Of a DNA stretch of 64,000 bases, positions 32,794 through 45,900 are shown piece after piece. Position 1 is the stretch's first letter, and every line of letters begins with the position of its first letter. The position numbers and the translations under genes were made by a program. This DNA comes from an uncultured OM182 clade bacterium (GTDB lineage: Bacteria; Pseudomonadota; Gammaproteobacteria; Pseudomonadales; Azotimanducaceae), in the NCBI GenBank assembly GCA_905182025.1, contig CAJJAA010000023.1:62001-126000 (forward strand). Reading direction: 5' to 3'. The notes beneath the pieces were generated by a model, which worked only from the letters and a program-made list of their open reading frames with translations, searched no databases and was not told where the DNA came from.

Positions 32794-34179
32794 GTGGCTA
32801 CCGATAAACTAAAATCGGACTCACCCAAGGCAGACACTATTGCCGCGGTAGCAACCCCTAGTGGTAGAGGTGGGGTTGGTATCGTTAGAGTTTCAGGACC
32901 CTGCGTCACCGAAATAGCAGAACAGATTATCGGCGGACTCCCACCGGTAAGAAAAGCCGTCTATAAAAATTTTTTAGACCAAACCGGAACGATCGTTGAC
33001 CAAGGTTTGGCGCTCTTCTTTAAGGCACCTAACTCATTCACTGGAGAAGATGTTCTAGAGCTTCAGGGCCATGGTGGTCCAATTGTGATGGATATGCTTT
33101 TGACAACTGTGCTCACTGCCGGAGCTCGACAAGCCAGGCCCGGCGAGTTCTCTGAGCGTGCTTTTCTGAACGATAAAATTGATCTCTCCCAAGCTGAGGC
33201 TATCGCCGATCTTATTGACTCGTCGAGTCAACATGCTGCTAGAGGAGCAATGCGATCCTTGCAGGGCGAGTTCTCCAATATTGTTAGAGAACTTGATAAC
33301 ACTGTCGTTGAGCTTCGGATGTATGTTGAAGCAGCGATTGATTTTCCTGAAGAAGAGATTGATTTTTTGTCCGATGGCAATCTCGCTAAAAAATTGCAGG
33401 AAACAAAAAATGTATTTGTTCGTCTGATACAACAAACCAAAGAAGGGGCGCTGCTACGCGAGGGTGTATCTCTAGTGCTTGCCGGTAAACCTAACGCGGG
33501 CAAATCTAGCTTGATGAACCAACTCTCTGGTCGGCAATCATCAATCGTTACCGCTATCGAGGGCACAACCCGTGATTTAGTGAACGAGCATATACAGATT
33601 GATGGAATACCTCTTAATCTAATAGATACCGCTGGGCTCAGACCGGCAACAGACGAGGTGGAAGAGGAGGGCGTCAGGCGCGCGTTGGCGGCAGTCGAGT
33701 CAGCAGAAGGTGTTTTACTTCTCATTGATCTCGCGATGGGAGATTGGCGAGACCAAGCGCTAAGTTTACTTGCTGAGTTGCCGACACTTGAATCGACTAA
33801 AGTGGTTGTTGTACTCAATAAACAGGATCTCGTTTCTCGTATGGATGAGGTATCAGAAGATTTTATTTATCCCGTTGTCCGAATTTCTGCAAAAAATGGC
33901 CAGGGGATCGACGAATTACGATCCTCTATTAAAAGTACTTTTGGGATGGGTATCTCAGAGGAGGGTGTTTTCATTGCAAGAACCCGGCACCTCGAAGCAT
34001 TATTGCTCGCCCAGCAGCACCTATTAGAGGGTATCTCGCAGTTGGAAGAAAATCTCGCTGGGGATCTTCTGGCAGAAGAGCTACGCTTAAGCCATCAAAA
34101 ACTGTGTGAGATTACCGGTGAGTTTAGTAGTGACGACTTGCTGGGAAAGATATTCTCAAGCTTTTGTATTGGAAAATAG
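32794..34179 (+). CDS. mnmE: tRNA modification GTPase MnmE
   Basis: With MnmG it installs the cmnm5 group at the wobble uridine of several tRNAs. The 461-residue protein has the N-terminal formyl-folate-binding domain (AAVATPSGRGGVGIVRVSG), a helical domain, and an inserted G domain with GKPNAGKSSL, TTRD, DTAGL and NKQD. It ends with the obligatory FSSFCIGK carrying the catalytic cysteine. Start is GTG at 32794. mnmG follows after a 136-bp gap with its own likely promoter. Confidence 0.97.
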   Translation: MATDKLKSDSPKADTIAAVATPSGRGGVGIVRVSGPCVTEIAEQIIGGLPPVRKAVYKNFLDQTGTIVDQGLALFFKAPNSFTGEDVLELQGHGGPIVMDMLLTTVLTAGARQARPGEFSERAFLNDKIDLSQAEAIADLIDSSSQHAARGAMRSLQGEFSNIVRELDNTVVELRMYVEAAIDFPEEEIDFLSDGNLAKKLQETKNVFVRLIQQTKEGALLREGVSLVLAGKPNAGKSSLMNQLSGRQSSIVTAIEGTTRDLVNEHIQIDGIPLNLIDTAGLRPATDEVEEEGVRRALAAVESAEGVLLLIDLAMGDWRDQALSLLAELPTLESTKVVVVLNKQDLVSRMDEVSEDFIYPVVRISAKNGQGIDELRSSIKSTFGMGISEEGVFIARTRHLEALLLAQQHLLEGISQLEENLAGDLLAEELRLSHQKLCEITGEFSSDDLLGKIFSSFCIGK

Positions 34180-34256
34180 ACCTTTTAAGTTATGTTTTAG
34201 CTAGCACGTGTTATTTTTCTAGGAATCGTCATGTTGCCGCCTAAATTAGAGATACA

Positions 34257-34284
34257 TAGACAAATACGGCACCATCCGTATACT
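34257..34284 (+). promoter_or_regulatory. Candidate mnmG promoter
   Basis: TAGACA (34257-34262) and TATACT (34279-34284) with 16-bp spacing, in the 136-bp gap between mnmE and mnmG and 31 bp before the mnmG ATG. It would separate the mnmG-rsmG-parAB unit from the rpmH operon. Confidence 0.6.
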
Positions 34285-34315
34285 TGCCCACCCAATTTTA
34301 AACGATCTGTGTTAA

Positions 34316-36193
34316 ATGGATTATCCGAGAAAATTTGATGTAATCGTCGTCGGTGGCGGACATGCTGGCACAGAGGCTGCTTTGGCATCGGCGAGATCGG
34401 GTGCCGCAACCCTGCTGGTTACCCAGAGTATTGAGACGCTTGGTCAAATGTCGTGTAATCCGGCGATCGGCGGTATCGGTAAAAGTCATCTCGTTAAAGA
34501 AATCGATGCTTTAGGTGGCGTTATGGCGCAGGCGGCCGATTTCGCAGGGATACATTTCCGCGTCCTAAATTCCCGCAAAGGCCCAGCTGTAAGGGCGACC
34601 AGAGCACAATCGGATCGCCAACTGTACCGTCAAGCGATTCGACGTTTCATCGAAAACCAAGAAAATCTGCAATTGTTCCAACAGTCGGTCGATGACTTAA
34701 TTGTGGAAGGCGACCAAGTGAGAGGCGTTGTTACAAGTGGTGGCGTGCGTTTTAGAGCCCCCAGCGTGATATTGACTGTCGGTACATTTCTTGGCGGCAT
34801 TATCCATGTTGGTATGCAAAAACAGCCCGGTGGTAGAGCGGGGGATGCGCCCTCAAACCGACTTTCGGAGAGACTCCGCGAGATGCCATTCACAGTGGAT
34901 AGGCTCAAAACAGGTACACCTCCAAGAATTGATGGTCGAACTGTCAATTATGACGGACTGGAAGCTCAACCAGGCGATGATCCAAGACCTGTGATGTCCT
35001 ATTTGGGTTCGAGGCAAGACCATCCAGAGCAGGTGAATTGCTTTATAACCCACACCAGCGCGCAAACACACGAAATTATACGAAACGGCCTGGACCGTTC
35101 ACCACTTTTTACTGGCGAAATAGACGGCGTTGGCCCGCGATATTGTCCGTCGATAGAAGATAAGGTCGTCAGATTTGCTGACAAGGATTCCCATCAGATA
35201 TTCATAGAGCCTGAAGGGTTAAATAGCTATGAGCTATACCCGAACGGCATATCCACAAGTCTACCGTTCGATGTGCAGATCGATTTAGTGCGCAGTATTA
35301 AGGGCTTTGAAAATGCCGACATCACTCGCCCCGGTTACGCCATTGAATATGATTATTTTGAACCGAGGGATTTGAAGTCTTCGTTGGAAACGCGTTTTAT
35401 TGGCGGCTTGTACTTTGCCGGACAAATTAACGGTACGACCGGGTATGAAGAGGCCGCTGCGCAGGGTTTGTTGGCGGGAATCAATGCCGCGAGAAGAAGT
35501 AAAGATCTTGAAAGTTGGTGCCCAGCAAGAAATGAAGCCTATATTGGCGTGCTTGTCGATGACCTTATTACCATGGGTACCAAAGAACCTTATCGTATGT
35601 TCACGAGTCGGGCGGAGTACAGGTTGGTATTAAGACAGGACAATGCTGACCGAAGGCTGACGCCTGCTGGCCGCGAGCTAGGCATTGTTAATGATCAGCG
35701 TTGGCAGCGTTTCACAGAGAAAAGTGAATTAATTGATAAGAGAAAAGAAGCGTTGAACAGCCAATGGGTCCAACCAGGGGACGATATCGAAAGTTATCTT
35801 GGTCAGGCACTTAATCATGAATATAGCCTCTCTGAACTGCTTAGACGACCTAAAGTAAACGTGGACTCGTTGCTTACGGCTGTCGGTATCGATTGGCCAG
35901 ACCGTGAAGTCAATGAACAAATAGAGATCGACCTAAAATACGAAGGTTATATTAAGCGTCAGTTAGAAGAAGTTGAGAAGGTCAGTAGCCAGCACGGCGT
36001 CATCATTCCAGAGGCATTTGATTACTCCGTCGTCGGAGGATTATCAAATGAGGTACAGCAGAAGCTGACAACAATTAGGCCGGAGACTATTGGGCAAGCC
36101 AGCCGAATATCAGGTGTCACGCCCGCCGCAATCTCTTTGCTGTTAATCTTTCTGAAGAAGTATTCACAAACTCGATCTCGCCAAACAGGGTGA
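34316..36193 (+). CDS. mnmG: tRNA uridine-5-carboxymethylaminomethyl modification enzyme MnmG
   Basis: FAD-dependent partner of MnmE. The 625-residue protein has the FAD-binding start [15 protein letters not shown], the GidA signature [23 protein letters not shown], and [13 protein letters not shown]. Another conserved block is [21 protein letters not shown]. Length is standard. There is little ribosome-site sequence before the ATG. The stop overlaps rsmG by 4 bp. Confidence 0.97.
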   Translation: MDYPRKFDVIVVGGGHAGTEAALASARSGAATLLVTQSIETLGQMSCNPAIGGIGKSHLVKEIDALGGVMAQAADFAGIHFRVLNSRKGPAVRATRAQSDRQLYRQAIRRFIENQENLQLFQQSVDDLIVEGDQVRGVVTSGGVRFRAPSVILTVGTFLGGIIHVGMQKQPGGRAGDAPSNRLSERLREMPFTVDRLKTGTPPRIDGRTVNYDGLEAQPGDDPRPVMSYLGSRQDHPEQVNCFITHTSAQTHEIIRNGLDRSPLFTGEIDGVGPRYCPSIEDKVVRFADKDSHQIFIEPEGLNSYELYPNGISTSLPFDVQIDLVRSIKGFENADITRPGYAIEYDYFEPRDLKSSLETRFIGGLYFAGQINGTTGYEEAAAQGLLAGINAARRSKDLESWCPARNEAYIGVLVDDLITMGTKEPYRMFTSRAEYRLVLRQDNADRRLTPAGRELGIVNDQRWQRFTEKSELIDKRKEALNSQWVQPGDDIESYLGQALNHEYSLSELLRRPKVNVDSLLTAVGIDWPDREVNEQIEIDLKYEGYIKRQLEEVEKVSSQHGVIIPEAFDYSVVGGLSNEVQQKLTTIRPETIGQASRISGVTPAAISLLLIFLKKYSQTRSRQTG

Positions 36194-36804
36194 TCGACAC
36201 AAAGATTATAAATGCAGGTCTGGTTACTCTTGGCTTGAATCCGTCCGATCTCGGCAAAGATCTGGTTCGCTACCTTGAGCAGTTAGCCAAGTGGAATCGG
36301 GCTTTTAACCTGACGGCTATTCGAGAGCCGTCGATGATGGTCACTCACCATATATTAGACTCACTGTCTGTGTTGCCATACGTTAAAGCCGACAAGATGC
36401 TAGATTTCGGTAGTGGAGCTGGCTTACCTGGTATTCCCTTAGCGATGGCAAAACCGGACTTGGCGATGGTACTGCTCGACAGCAACAGTAAAAAGACGCG
36501 GTTCTTGCAACAAATGGTCATCGAACTGCCGTTGCCAAATTGTCGGGTTGTTCACGCGCGAGTGGAAAACTACGACGAAGTGTTCGAACAAATCGTCTGC
36601 CGAGCATTTTCATCCCTTGCAGACATCGCGGCAAAAGCGGCACACTTGCTCACCGCCGATGGAGAGATTTTGGCAATGAAGGCTCAACTCAACGATGATG
36701 AGTTAAAACAAGATTTGGGTGCCTTTGAAATAGCGACCGTACAGAAATTGGACGTGCCATACCTCAATGCAGATCGTCATCTTGTTACATTGAAGAAACG
36801 TTAA
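36190..36804 (+). CDS. rsmG: 16S rRNA (guanine-527-N7)-methyltransferase
   Basis: Methylates G527 of 16S rRNA. The 204-residue protein has the N-terminal segment [28 protein letters not shown] and the SAM-binding motif [17 protein letters not shown], both diagnostic of RsmG/GidB. Start is GTG overlapping mnmG (GTGA). parA follows 12 bp later. The mnmG-rsmG-parA-parB order is conserved. Confidence 0.96.
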   Translation: MIDTKIINAGLVTLGLNPSDLGKDLVRYLEQLAKWNRAFNLTAIREPSMMVTHHILDSLSVLPYVKADKMLDFGSGAGLPGIPLAMAKPDLAMVLLDSNSKKTRFLQQMVIELPLPNCRVVHARVENYDEVFEQIVCRAFSSLADIAAKAAHLLTADGEILAMKAQLNDDELKQDLGAFEIATVQKLDVPYLNADRHLVTLKKR

Positions 36805-36816
36805 GGAGCGAACCCT

Positions 36817-37635
36817 TTGGGTAAAGTGCTGGCAATTGCCAACCAAAAAGGAGGTGTAGGAAAAACGACAACGAGCGTTAACCTCGCGGCTTCGCTTGCG
36901 GCAACCCAAAGAAAGGTACTGCTGATCGACCTTGATCCTCAAGGCAACGCAACCATGGGTAGCGGCGTAGATAAAAGTGACCTACAAGTATCCGTCTACG
37001 ATGTCCTTGTCGGCGACAAGACTGTTGTTGAATCTATCGTAGAAGCTAAAGCCTGTGGCTATGATCTGCTTGCGTCAAATATTGATCTAACAGCAGCGGA
37101 AATCGAGCTGATGGACCTCGACAGACGAGAATACCGTCTACGTGATGGTCTTAGTGGTGCAAAAGAGAATTACGATTTCATTATTATAGACTGCCCTCCG
37201 TCGCTGAGTCTGTTGACGATTAATGGGTTAGCGGCAGCAGATTCGGTTGTCATACCGATGCAGTGTGAATACTACGCTCTGGAGGGCCTGTCCGCGCTAA
37301 TAGACACAATTACGCGAATTATTGAAAAAGTGAATCCGACCCTTGAGATCGAAGGTATCGTTCGAACCATGTACGATGCGCGCAATAGCCTGACACGCGA
37401 TGTTTCGAAGCAGTTGGTTGATCACTTTGGCGACAAGGTTTATCGAACCGTTATACCAAGAAATGTTAGGTTAGCGGAGGCCCCAAGTTATGGTCTACCC
37501 GTGCTTTACTACGATAAGCAATCGAGAGGCGCCAAGGCTTATTTAGCATTGGCTGGAGAAATTAACCGTCGATACGATAGCAGTCCCATGGCGCAGCAAG
37601 AGCCGGGCGCAGACGAAACGGGAGAACAACAATAA
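36817..37635 (+). CDS. parA: Chromosome partitioning ATPase ParA
   Basis: Deviant Walker-type ATPase that moves ParB-parS complexes. The 272-residue protein begins LAIANQKGGVGKTTTSVNLAAS (deviant Walker A) and has LLIDLDPQGNATMGSG and FIIIDCPPSLSLLTIN for the A' and B motifs. The N-terminus lacks a DNA-binding extension, as expected for the chromosomal (Soj-type) class. The start is TTG, with AAGGAG upstream. The stop overlaps parB by 1 bp. Confidence 0.97.
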   Translation: MGKVLAIANQKGGVGKTTTSVNLAASLAATQRKVLLIDLDPQGNATMGSGVDKSDLQVSVYDVLVGDKTVVESIVEAKACGYDLLASNIDLTAAEIELMDLDRREYRLRDGLSGAKENYDFIIIDCPPSLSLLTINGLAAADSVVIPMQCEYYALEGLSALIDTITRIIEKVNPTLEIEGIVRTMYDARNSLTRDVSKQLVDHFGDKVYRTVIPRNVRLAEAPSYGLPVLYYDKQSRGAKAYLALAGEINRRYDSSPMAQQEPGADETGEQQ

Positions 37636-38504
37636 TGGCAACAAAGAAAAGAGGCTTGGGTCGAGGTTTAGATGCTTTGCTTGGCGGCGACTCGAGAAAA
37701 ACCGTTACCGAGCCGGTATCTAACGGACTCGCCGAGATACCTGTCGAATGGATCCAACCTGGTAAATACCAACCCAGGAGAATCATTGATGACGAAGCGT
37801 TGCAAGAACTGGCCGCATCGATTCGAGCTCAAGGCGTTATGCAGCCAATCGTGTTGCGTTCGGTTGGAGAAAATCGGTATGAAATTATTGCCGGTGAGCG
37901 TCGTTGGCGAGCAACACAACTTGCTGGCTTGGATAAAATACCCTGCGTCATAAAAGAAGTGAACGATGAAGCCGCAGTGGCAATGTCCCTCATTGAGAAC
38001 ATTCAGCGCGAAGACCTTAACCCGATGGAAGAAGCGCTTGCTTTGCAGCGCCTCATTGAAGAGTTTGATCTCACACACCAGCAGGTAGCCGAAGCAGTGG
38101 GTAAGAGTCGTGCCGCGGTCAGCAACTTTTTACGTTTGATCAACTTAGCGCCCGAAGTTACTCAAATGTTGGTGCATGGTGATATTGAGATGGGGCATGC
38201 AAGAGCCTTACTGTCACTCACGAACGATCAGCAAGGCAAATTGGCACGTGAAATTGCATCTTCTGGACTAAATGTTCGGCAGGCTGAAGCGTTGGTGAGA
38301 AAACTCACGAGTGGCGAAAAGCCACTGTCGCAAGCCAAGAAGGTCGATTCAGACACCAAACAACTCGAAAACAGATTATCGAGCAATCTTGGGCAGCCTG
38401 TTGAGATTAAGCATACGATAAAGGGTAGAGGAAAGTTGGTGATTAAATACAACAGCTTGGACGAGCTAGATGGCGTCTTAAGTCGATTTGGCGACCTAGG
38501 TTAG
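37635..38504 (+). CDS. parB: Chromosome partitioning protein ParB
   Basis: CTP-dependent clamp that loads at parS and spreads. The 289-residue protein has a basic N-terminal ParA-contacting segment (KKRGLGRGLDALLGG), the CTP-binding region with GERRWRA and ENIQREDLNPMEEA, and the HTH (QQVAEAVGKSRAAVSNFLRL). A C-terminal dimerisation domain lies at about 235-289. Two matching parS sites lie within recF in this window. No clear hairpin terminator follows. Confidence 0.97.
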   Translation: MATKKRGLGRGLDALLGGDSRKTVTEPVSNGLAEIPVEWIQPGKYQPRRIIDDEALQELAASIRAQGVMQPIVLRSVGENRYEIIAGERRWRATQLAGLDKIPCVIKEVNDEAAVAMSLIENIQREDLNPMEEALALQRLIEEFDLTHQQVAEAVGKSRAAVSNFLRLINLAPEVTQMLVHGDIEMGHARALLSLTNDQQGKLAREIASSGLNVRQAEALVRKLTSGEKPLSQAKKVDSDTKQLENRLSSNLGQPVEIKHTIKGRGKLVIKYNSLDELDGVLSRFGDLG

Positions 38505-38564
38505 AAAAAAGTGGCCTAACTTGCAAAAAACACCAAAAAAAAGCCGATTTTCTAGCAGTTCAAG

Positions 38565-38593
38565 TTGAAGGCGCATATTGAACTCTCTATACT
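38565..38593 (+). promoter_or_regulatory. Promoter of the atp operon
   Basis: TTGAAG (38565-38570) and TATACT (38588-38593) with 17-bp spacing, located after parB and before atpI. Transcription would start near 38600. The leader then holds a 19-codon open frame (38643-38702) that ends where atpI-type coding begins. Confidence 0.75.
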
Positions 38594-38761
38594 CTGCGCC
38601 CGAGCCGGACAGGGCATTTTCAACAAATCATAATTTTAGTTGATGAGTCAGTTACTACTCGTAATGCGTCAGAGATTGGAAGTCACAGAAGTGGAAGTGT
38701 AAGTATCCGCATCAAAAGTCCAATTTACCGAATTGTTTTAGCACAGCTTGTAGGAACAGTT

Positions 38762-39130
38762 TTGCTGGCAGCTGTGTGTTTGGTTGTTAGTTGGGAAGCC
38801 GCATATTCGTTTTTGTTTGGCGGTTTGACTTGTGTTTTACCAAGCTTGTTTATGGTTTGGCGTGTTAATCGACCGGAGACCGAGCCGGGTTTAGCGCTGA
38901 AACACATGGTCAGAGGCGAACTCGGCAAATTGTCGCTGACATTTTTGATGTTCGTGATGGTTTTTTACTGGATAGAGCCGTTGCGTATTGGCTTCTTTTT
39001 CAGCGGTTTGGTATTAGGTATGTTTTGTAACATCTTGATGCCTCTAATAGAAATCAGATACAAATTGTCTAGCGATTTACAAAACGCTAAGCAAGAGAAG
39101 AAGTCGGCAGGCACACCGACGCTCGATTAG
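38762..39130 (+). CDS. atpI: ATP synthase assembly protein AtpI
   Basis: Small membrane protein that helps assemble the c-ring. Four hydrophobic segments are expected. Coordinates here use the only ordinary start codon in frame, a TTG at 38762 with AGGAA 5 nt upstream, giving 122 residues. However, coding similarity appears to begin earlier: codons from about 38705 read SIRIKSPIYRIVLAQLVGTVL, which would complete the first membrane helix. No ATG, GTG or TTG exists upstream before the in-frame stop at 38579, so the true start is unresolved. It precedes atpB, the usual place for atpI. Confidence 0.82.
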   Translation: MLAAVCLVVSWEAAYSFLFGGLTCVLPSLFMVWRVNRPETEPGLALKHMVRGELGKLSLTFLMFVMVFYWIEPLRIGFFFSGLVLGMFCNILMPLIEIRYKLSSDLQNAKQEKKSAGTPTLD

Positions 39131-39212
39131 ACTCGAGCAAAATGGTCCAAGGTTGTCTAGTCAATCCACAGGATGTCTAGAACCAATATAAATAGAGACT
39201 AATAGAGTTTAA

Positions 39213-40061
<849 letters not shown>

Positions 40062-40112
40062 TTTAGGTAAATTTTTTGTAAATTAAATTTTGACGAGCAA
40101 CATTAGGAGTAA

Positions 40113-40343
<231 letters not shown>

Positions 40344-40380
40344 TTCGCAAGCTATCATTTCCCAATTTTAGAGGTGAAGT

Positions 40381-40851
40381 GTGACAATTAATCTAACCAT
40401 GCTAGGCCAGCTTATTTCCTTTGTGCTGTTTGTCTTGTTCTGCATGAAGTTTGTCTGGCCCCCAATAACGCAAATTTTGCGTGAAAGGCAGGCGGCTTTA
40501 GCAGAAGGTCTTGAAAAAGCCGCTGCTGCAGAGAAGCAACTGGAAGAAGCGAATAACGTAGCTGAAGCTGAGCTCGATGACGCGAAAAAGCAATCTGCAG
40601 AATTGATTGCACAAGCGCGAAACAGAGCCAGCCAGATTGTCGAAGAAGCCAAGACGACCGCTCAAGAAGAGGCAGACCGAATTAAGGTAGGCGCTCAGGC
40701 CGAGATCGATCAAGAAATCAATCAAGCAAGAGAATCGCTTCGATCTGAAGTCAGTGTTCTTGCAATTGAAGGCGCTGAGAAAATCTTGGAAAGCAGCGTC
40801 GATAGACAGGCTCATGAACAAATGCTGCAGAAAATCGCCGCACGACTGTAA
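40381..40851 (+). CDS. atpF: ATP synthase subunit b
   Basis: Peripheral stalk subunit that links subunit a to F1 through delta. The 156-residue protein has one N-terminal membrane helix (about 5-25, [23 protein letters not shown]) followed by a long charged helix rich in Ala, Glu and Lys that forms the coiled-coil dimer. The start is GTG at 40381, preceded by GAGGTGA. A 71-bp gap separates it from atpH. Length equals that of E. coli AtpF. Confidence 0.97.
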   Translation: MTINLTMLGQLISFVLFVLFCMKFVWPPITQILRERQAALAEGLEKAAAAEKQLEEANNVAEAELDDAKKQSAELIAQARNRASQIVEEAKTTAQEEADRIKVGAQAEIDQEINQARESLRSEVSVLAIEGAEKILESSVDRQAHEQMLQKIAARL

Positions 40852-40922
40852 GTTCGATAAGCACCCGCTTTTCAATTACGTCAATAACGGACGTGCAGAA
40901 GAAGTGGGTTAAAAGGTAAACA

Positions 40923-41465
40923 ATGGCAGAATCAGAATTAACAACGGTAGCAAGACCCTATGCTCGAGCAGCTTTTGCTCAGGCATTGGGCGAAGCATCA
41001 GGTCTTTCGAACTGGTCAAGAATGCTTGGCGTGTTGGCCGCTGCTGTTCAACAGGATTTGGTGAAAGTTGCACTTGATAATCCCAAGCTAACGACCGAAG
41101 ACGAAGCATCATTAGTGATACAGGTTCTAGGTGACGAGCTGACGGATAAGGGCTGCAATTTTGTTAACGTTTTAGCCGATTACAATCGAATTTCCTTGTT
41201 ACCTGTTATTGCTGAACTCTATGAGATTCAAAAAGCCAATCACGAGAAAACAATTGAAGTCGAAATCACCAGCGCTTACGAAGTTGACGAAGCGGCCCAA
41301 CAACAGTTGAGCGACGCGCTGAAGCAAAAACTTCAAAGAGAGGTCAATCTCTCTACGACAGTAGATCAATCACTTATCGGTGGTGTGATCATCCGAACAG
41401 AAGATACCGTTATTGATAATTCTGTTCGCGGCAAGCTTGAAAAACTGTCACAAGTACTTAATTAA
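40923..41465 (+). CDS. atpH: ATP synthase subunit delta
   Basis: F1 subunit connecting the stalk b dimer to the top of the alpha3beta3 ring. The 180-residue protein begins ELTTVARPYARAAFAQA, the family N-terminal signature. It ends with the conserved DQSLIGGVIIRTEDTVIDNSVRGKLEKL. Located between atpF and atpA with a 27-bp gap to the latter. Normal length, no anomalies. Confidence 0.97.
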   Translation: MAESELTTVARPYARAAFAQALGEASGLSNWSRMLGVLAAAVQQDLVKVALDNPKLTTEDEASLVIQVLGDELTDKGCNFVNVLADYNRISLLPVIAELYEIQKANHEKTIEVEITSAYEVDEAAQQQLSDALKQKLQREVNLSTTVDQSLIGGVIIRTEDTVIDNSVRGKLEKLSQVLN

Positions 41466-41492
41466 TTTTAACCATTCCTTGAGGAACGGAAA

Positions 41493-43037
41493 ATGCAACA
41501 ACTGAACCCTTCCGAAATTAGCGAGATTATCAAGCAACGTATTGAGAAGCTTGATGTCTCTTCTGAAGCGCGAAATGAAGGTACGATCGTCAGTGTTTCT
41601 GACGGTATTGTGCGTATTCATGGCTTAGCCGACGTTCAAAACGGCGAGATGATCGAGTTTGAAGGTAACCTCTTCGGATTTGCACTCAACCTTGAGAGAG
41701 ACTCTGTAGGTGCCGTTGTACTAGGCGACTACAAAACTTTACGAGAAGGTCAAACAGCAAAATGTACTGGCCGAATCCTTGAGGTGCCCACGGGCGACGA
41801 AATGCTAGGACGCGTTGTTGACGCATTGGGTAACCCAATCGACGGCAAAGGCGCGATTAACGCCAGCTCAACATCACCGGTAGAGAAGGTTGCGCCAGGT
41901 GTTATTGCGCGAAAGCACGTTAACGAACCGGTTCAAACTGGCTTGAAGTGTATCGACTCTATGATCCCGGTTGGCCGTGGCCAGCGTGAATTGATCATTG
42001 GTGACCGTCAAACAGGTAAAACAGCCATTGCGATCGACGCGATCATTAACCAGCAGAAGTCTGGTATTAAATGTGTCTATGTCGCAATCGGACAGAAGTT
42101 TTCTTCCGTCGCAAACGTGGTTAGAACACTTGAAGAGCATGGCGCGATGGAAAATACCATTGTCGTTGTTGCCGGTGCTGCAGACCCAGCGCCTATGCAG
42201 TACATCGCACCTTACTCAGGTTGTGCGATGGGTGAATACTTCCGCGACAAAGGTGAAGATGCGCTCATTATTTATGATGACCTGACAAAGCAGGCCTGGG
42301 CATATCGACAGATTTCACTATTGCTTAGACGTCCGCCAGGCCGCGAAGCTTATCCAGGTGACGTTTTCTATCTTCACTCTCGATTGCTTGAACGTGCTGC
42401 ACGTGTAAACGAAGATTATGTCGAAGCAGAAACGAATGGTGCCGTTAAGGGTAAGACCGGTTCGTTAACAGCTCTACCAATCATTGAGACTCAGGCTGGT
42501 GACGTATCGGCATTCGTACCGACCAACGTTATCTCAATTACCGATGGACAGATATTCCTGGAGTCCGACAAGTTCAACGCTGGTGAACGACCCGCAATGA
42601 ACCCGGGTATTTCAGTATCTCGCGTAGGCGGTGATGCGCAGGTTAAATTCATGTCGAAGATTTCTGGTGGTATTAAGCTGGCTTTAGCGCAGTACCGAGA
42701 ACTGGCTGCTTTTTCACAGTTTGCATCCGACCTTGATGACGCAACACGTCGTCAGCTAGAACACGGCGAACGAATTAATGAGTTGATGAAGCAAAAGCAA
42801 TACGCTCCTATGAGTGTTGCTGAAATGGGTATTGTTTTATTTGCGGCAAACGAAGGCTATTTGCAGGATGTTGAAGTAAGCAAGGTATTGGATTTCGAAT
42901 CAGCGCTTGTTTCCTACATGAACTCCGAGCACGCTGCGTTTATGGACGACGTAAATACTAACGGCGCCTATACACCAGAAGTTATTGAAGCAATGAAGAA
43001 GGCTTTGGATACATTTAAGTCAACTCAGACCTGGTAA
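41493..43037 (+). CDS. atpA: ATP synthase subunit alpha
   Basis: Non-catalytic nucleotide-binding subunit of F1. The 514-residue protein has the N-terminal [18 protein letters not shown], Walker [12 protein letters not shown] (about 170-180), Walker [10 protein letters not shown] and the arginine-finger region [14 protein letters not shown] sequence ([13 protein letters not shown]). Length and motifs match E. coli AtpA. GAGGAACGG upstream provides a good ribosome site. Confidence 0.98.
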   Translation: MQQLNPSEISEIIKQRIEKLDVSSEARNEGTIVSVSDGIVRIHGLADVQNGEMIEFEGNLFGFALNLERDSVGAVVLGDYKTLREGQTAKCTGRILEVPTGDEMLGRVVDALGNPIDGKGAINASSTSPVEKVAPGVIARKHVNEPVQTGLKCIDSMIPVGRGQRELIIGDRQTGKTAIAIDAIINQQKSGIKCVYVAIGQKFSSVANVVRTLEEHGAMENTIVVVAGAADPAPMQYIAPYSGCAMGEYFRDKGEDALIIYDDLTKQAWAYRQISLLLRRPPGREAYPGDVFYLHSRLLERAARVNEDYVEAETNGAVKGKTGSLTALPIIETQAGDVSAFVPTNVISITDGQIFLESDKFNAGERPAMNPGISVSRVGGDAQVKFMSKISGGIKLALAQYRELAAFSQFASDLDDATRRQLEHGERINELMKQKQYAPMSVAEMGIVLFAANEGYLQDVEVSKVLDFESALVSYMNSEHAAFMDDVNTNGAYTPEVIEAMKKALDTFKSTQTW

Positions 43038-43055
43038 GAGGGTAACGAGAATACT

Positions 43056-43916
43056 ATGGCGAATGCCAAAGAACTCAGAAAGCAAATAGGCAGTATCAAG
43101 AATACGCAGAAGATTACCAGCGCCATGGAAATGGTTGCTGCTAGTAAGATGCGTAAAGCGCAAGAGCGCATGTCGAAAGGTCGCCCCTATTCTGATCACA
43201 TTAGAACCGTGATCGGCCATGTAGCTATGGCTTCACCAGAATATCGCCATCAATTCATGATTGAGCGAGAAGTGAAGCGCATCGGGTACATTATTGTGAC
43301 GACTGACAAAGGTCTTTGTGGCGGTTTGAACATCAACCTGCTCAAAACCACGGTTAAAGACATAAAAAATTGGGTTGATGACGGCGTTGAAGTTGATTTG
43401 TGTCTTATCGGTAATAAAGGCGCGCAGTTCTTTAAGAGTTACGGCGGCAATGTCGTTGCAGCAAGTAGTCACGTGAGTGAAACGCCTCAAATGAGTGACC
43501 TTATCGGTAGCATTAAGGTGATGCTTGACTCATTTGAGCAGGGTAGTATCGATAAGATTTATCTGTCGAATAACGTGTTTGTAAATACGATGACACAAAA
43601 GCCTACAATTAAGCAGTTGGTACCTTTAGATGCAGAAGATGACGGTGCAGAACGTGCGCGTTGGGACTACATCTACGAGCCAGATGCGAGACAATTGATC
43701 GAAGGGTTAGTCACTCGTTACCTTGAATCTCAGGTATATCAAGCTGTTGTAGAAAATGTTGCCTGCGAACAAGCGGCTAAAATGATTGCAATGAAAAGCG
43801 CGACCGATAACGCCGGTGATTTGGTTGATGAACTGGAACTTGTTATGAACAACGCAAGACAGGCTGCGATCACACAAGAATTATCAGAAATTGTCAGTGG
43901 TGCAGCGGCCGTTTAG
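43056..43916 (+). CDS. atpG: ATP synthase subunit gamma
   Basis: Central rotor shaft of F1. The 286-residue protein starts with the conserved [33 protein letters not shown]. It ends with [39 protein letters not shown], both forming the coiled coil that turns within alpha3beta3. The middle [11 protein letters not shown] segment is diagnostic. It lies 18 bp after atpA and 50 bp before atpD. Confidence 0.98.
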   Translation: MANAKELRKQIGSIKNTQKITSAMEMVAASKMRKAQERMSKGRPYSDHIRTVIGHVAMASPEYRHQFMIEREVKRIGYIIVTTDKGLCGGLNINLLKTTVKDIKNWVDDGVEVDLCLIGNKGAQFFKSYGGNVVAASSHVSETPQMSDLIGSIKVMLDSFEQGSIDKIYLSNNVFVNTMTQKPTIKQLVPLDAEDDGAERARWDYIYEPDARQLIEGLVTRYLESQVYQAVVENVACEQAAKMIAMKSATDNAGDLVDELELVMNNARQAAITQELSEIVSGAAAV

Positions 43917-43954
43917 ATAACGCCAAAGCGTCATACATTAAAGTTTAAGTTTAA

Positions 43955-45343
<1,389 letters not shown>

Positions 45344-45415
45344 ATAGAGTGTTTTTGTCCAAAAGAAGTATTTTGGTACGCTAAAAAAGCGCACCTGAAA
45401 AGAGGTATTTGGGAA

Positions 45416-45829
45416 ATGGCGGCGACGGTACATTGCAGTATTGTTAGCGCAGAGAAAGAAATTTTCTCTGGTCAAGTGGAGATGGTAGTTGCGTCTGGCA
45501 CGATTGGCGAACTGGGGTTTTATCCAGGCCATACGCCTTTGTTGACAGGTGTTAAGCCAGGTCCAATTCGATTGAAGCTAGAAGGCGGAGAAGAAGAAAT
45601 CTTTTTTGCTTCAGGCGGTTATATCGAAGTACAGCAAACATCGATCACTGTGCTCGCAGATACTGCGTTGCGTGCGGATGATCTTGATGAAGCAGCGGCT
45701 CAAGCAGCGCAAAATAAGGCCGAACAGGAACTTGCTGATAATCGCTCGGATATCGATTTTGGACGTGTCCAAGCGGATATTCAGGAAACTGCAGCGATGT
45801 TGCGGACGATTCGAAAATATCGAAAGTAG
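45416..45829 (+). CDS. atpC: ATP synthase subunit epsilon
   Basis: Rotor subunit that couples gamma to the c-ring and can inhibit ATP hydrolysis. The 137-residue protein has the N-terminal beta-sandwich (CSIVSAEKEIFSG ... GELGFYPGHTPLLTGVKPG) and a two-helix C-terminal domain (about 90-137), so the regulatory helices are present. It is the last gene of the operon and is followed by a strong terminator 45 bp later. Confidence 0.97.
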   Translation: MAATVHCSIVSAEKEIFSGQVEMVVASGTIGELGFYPGHTPLLTGVKPGPIRLKLEGGEEEIFFASGGYIEVQQTSITVLADTALRADDLDEAAAQAAQNKAEQELADNRSDIDFGRVQADIQETAAMLRTIRKYRK

Positions 45830-45873
45830 TTCTGCTAAGAAAGCATCTAATTGGTGAACCAACCAATGAATAT

Positions 45874-45900
45874 AAAGGTAGCGCGAGCTACCTTTTTTTT
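45874..45900 (+). terminator. Rho-independent terminator of the atp operon
   Basis: A perfect 9-bp stem (AAAGGTAGC, 45874-45882, with GCTACCTTT, 45887-45895) closed by a GCGA tetraloop and continued by a run of T to 45900. It is the clearest intrinsic terminator in the window and separates atpC from glmU. Confidence 0.93.

Noticed and set aside
38240..38256. CACGTG core within parB followed by AAATT, resembling parS
   Set aside because: Only the core and three following bases match; both flanks differ from the 16-bp consensus.
43465..43485. CACGTG in atpG
   Set aside because: The outer parS bases are absent and it lies in a highly conserved coding region.
45378..45400. Imperfect hairpin between atpD and atpC
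   Set aside because: Stem has a mismatch and an A-rich loop; too weak to claim as an attenuator.
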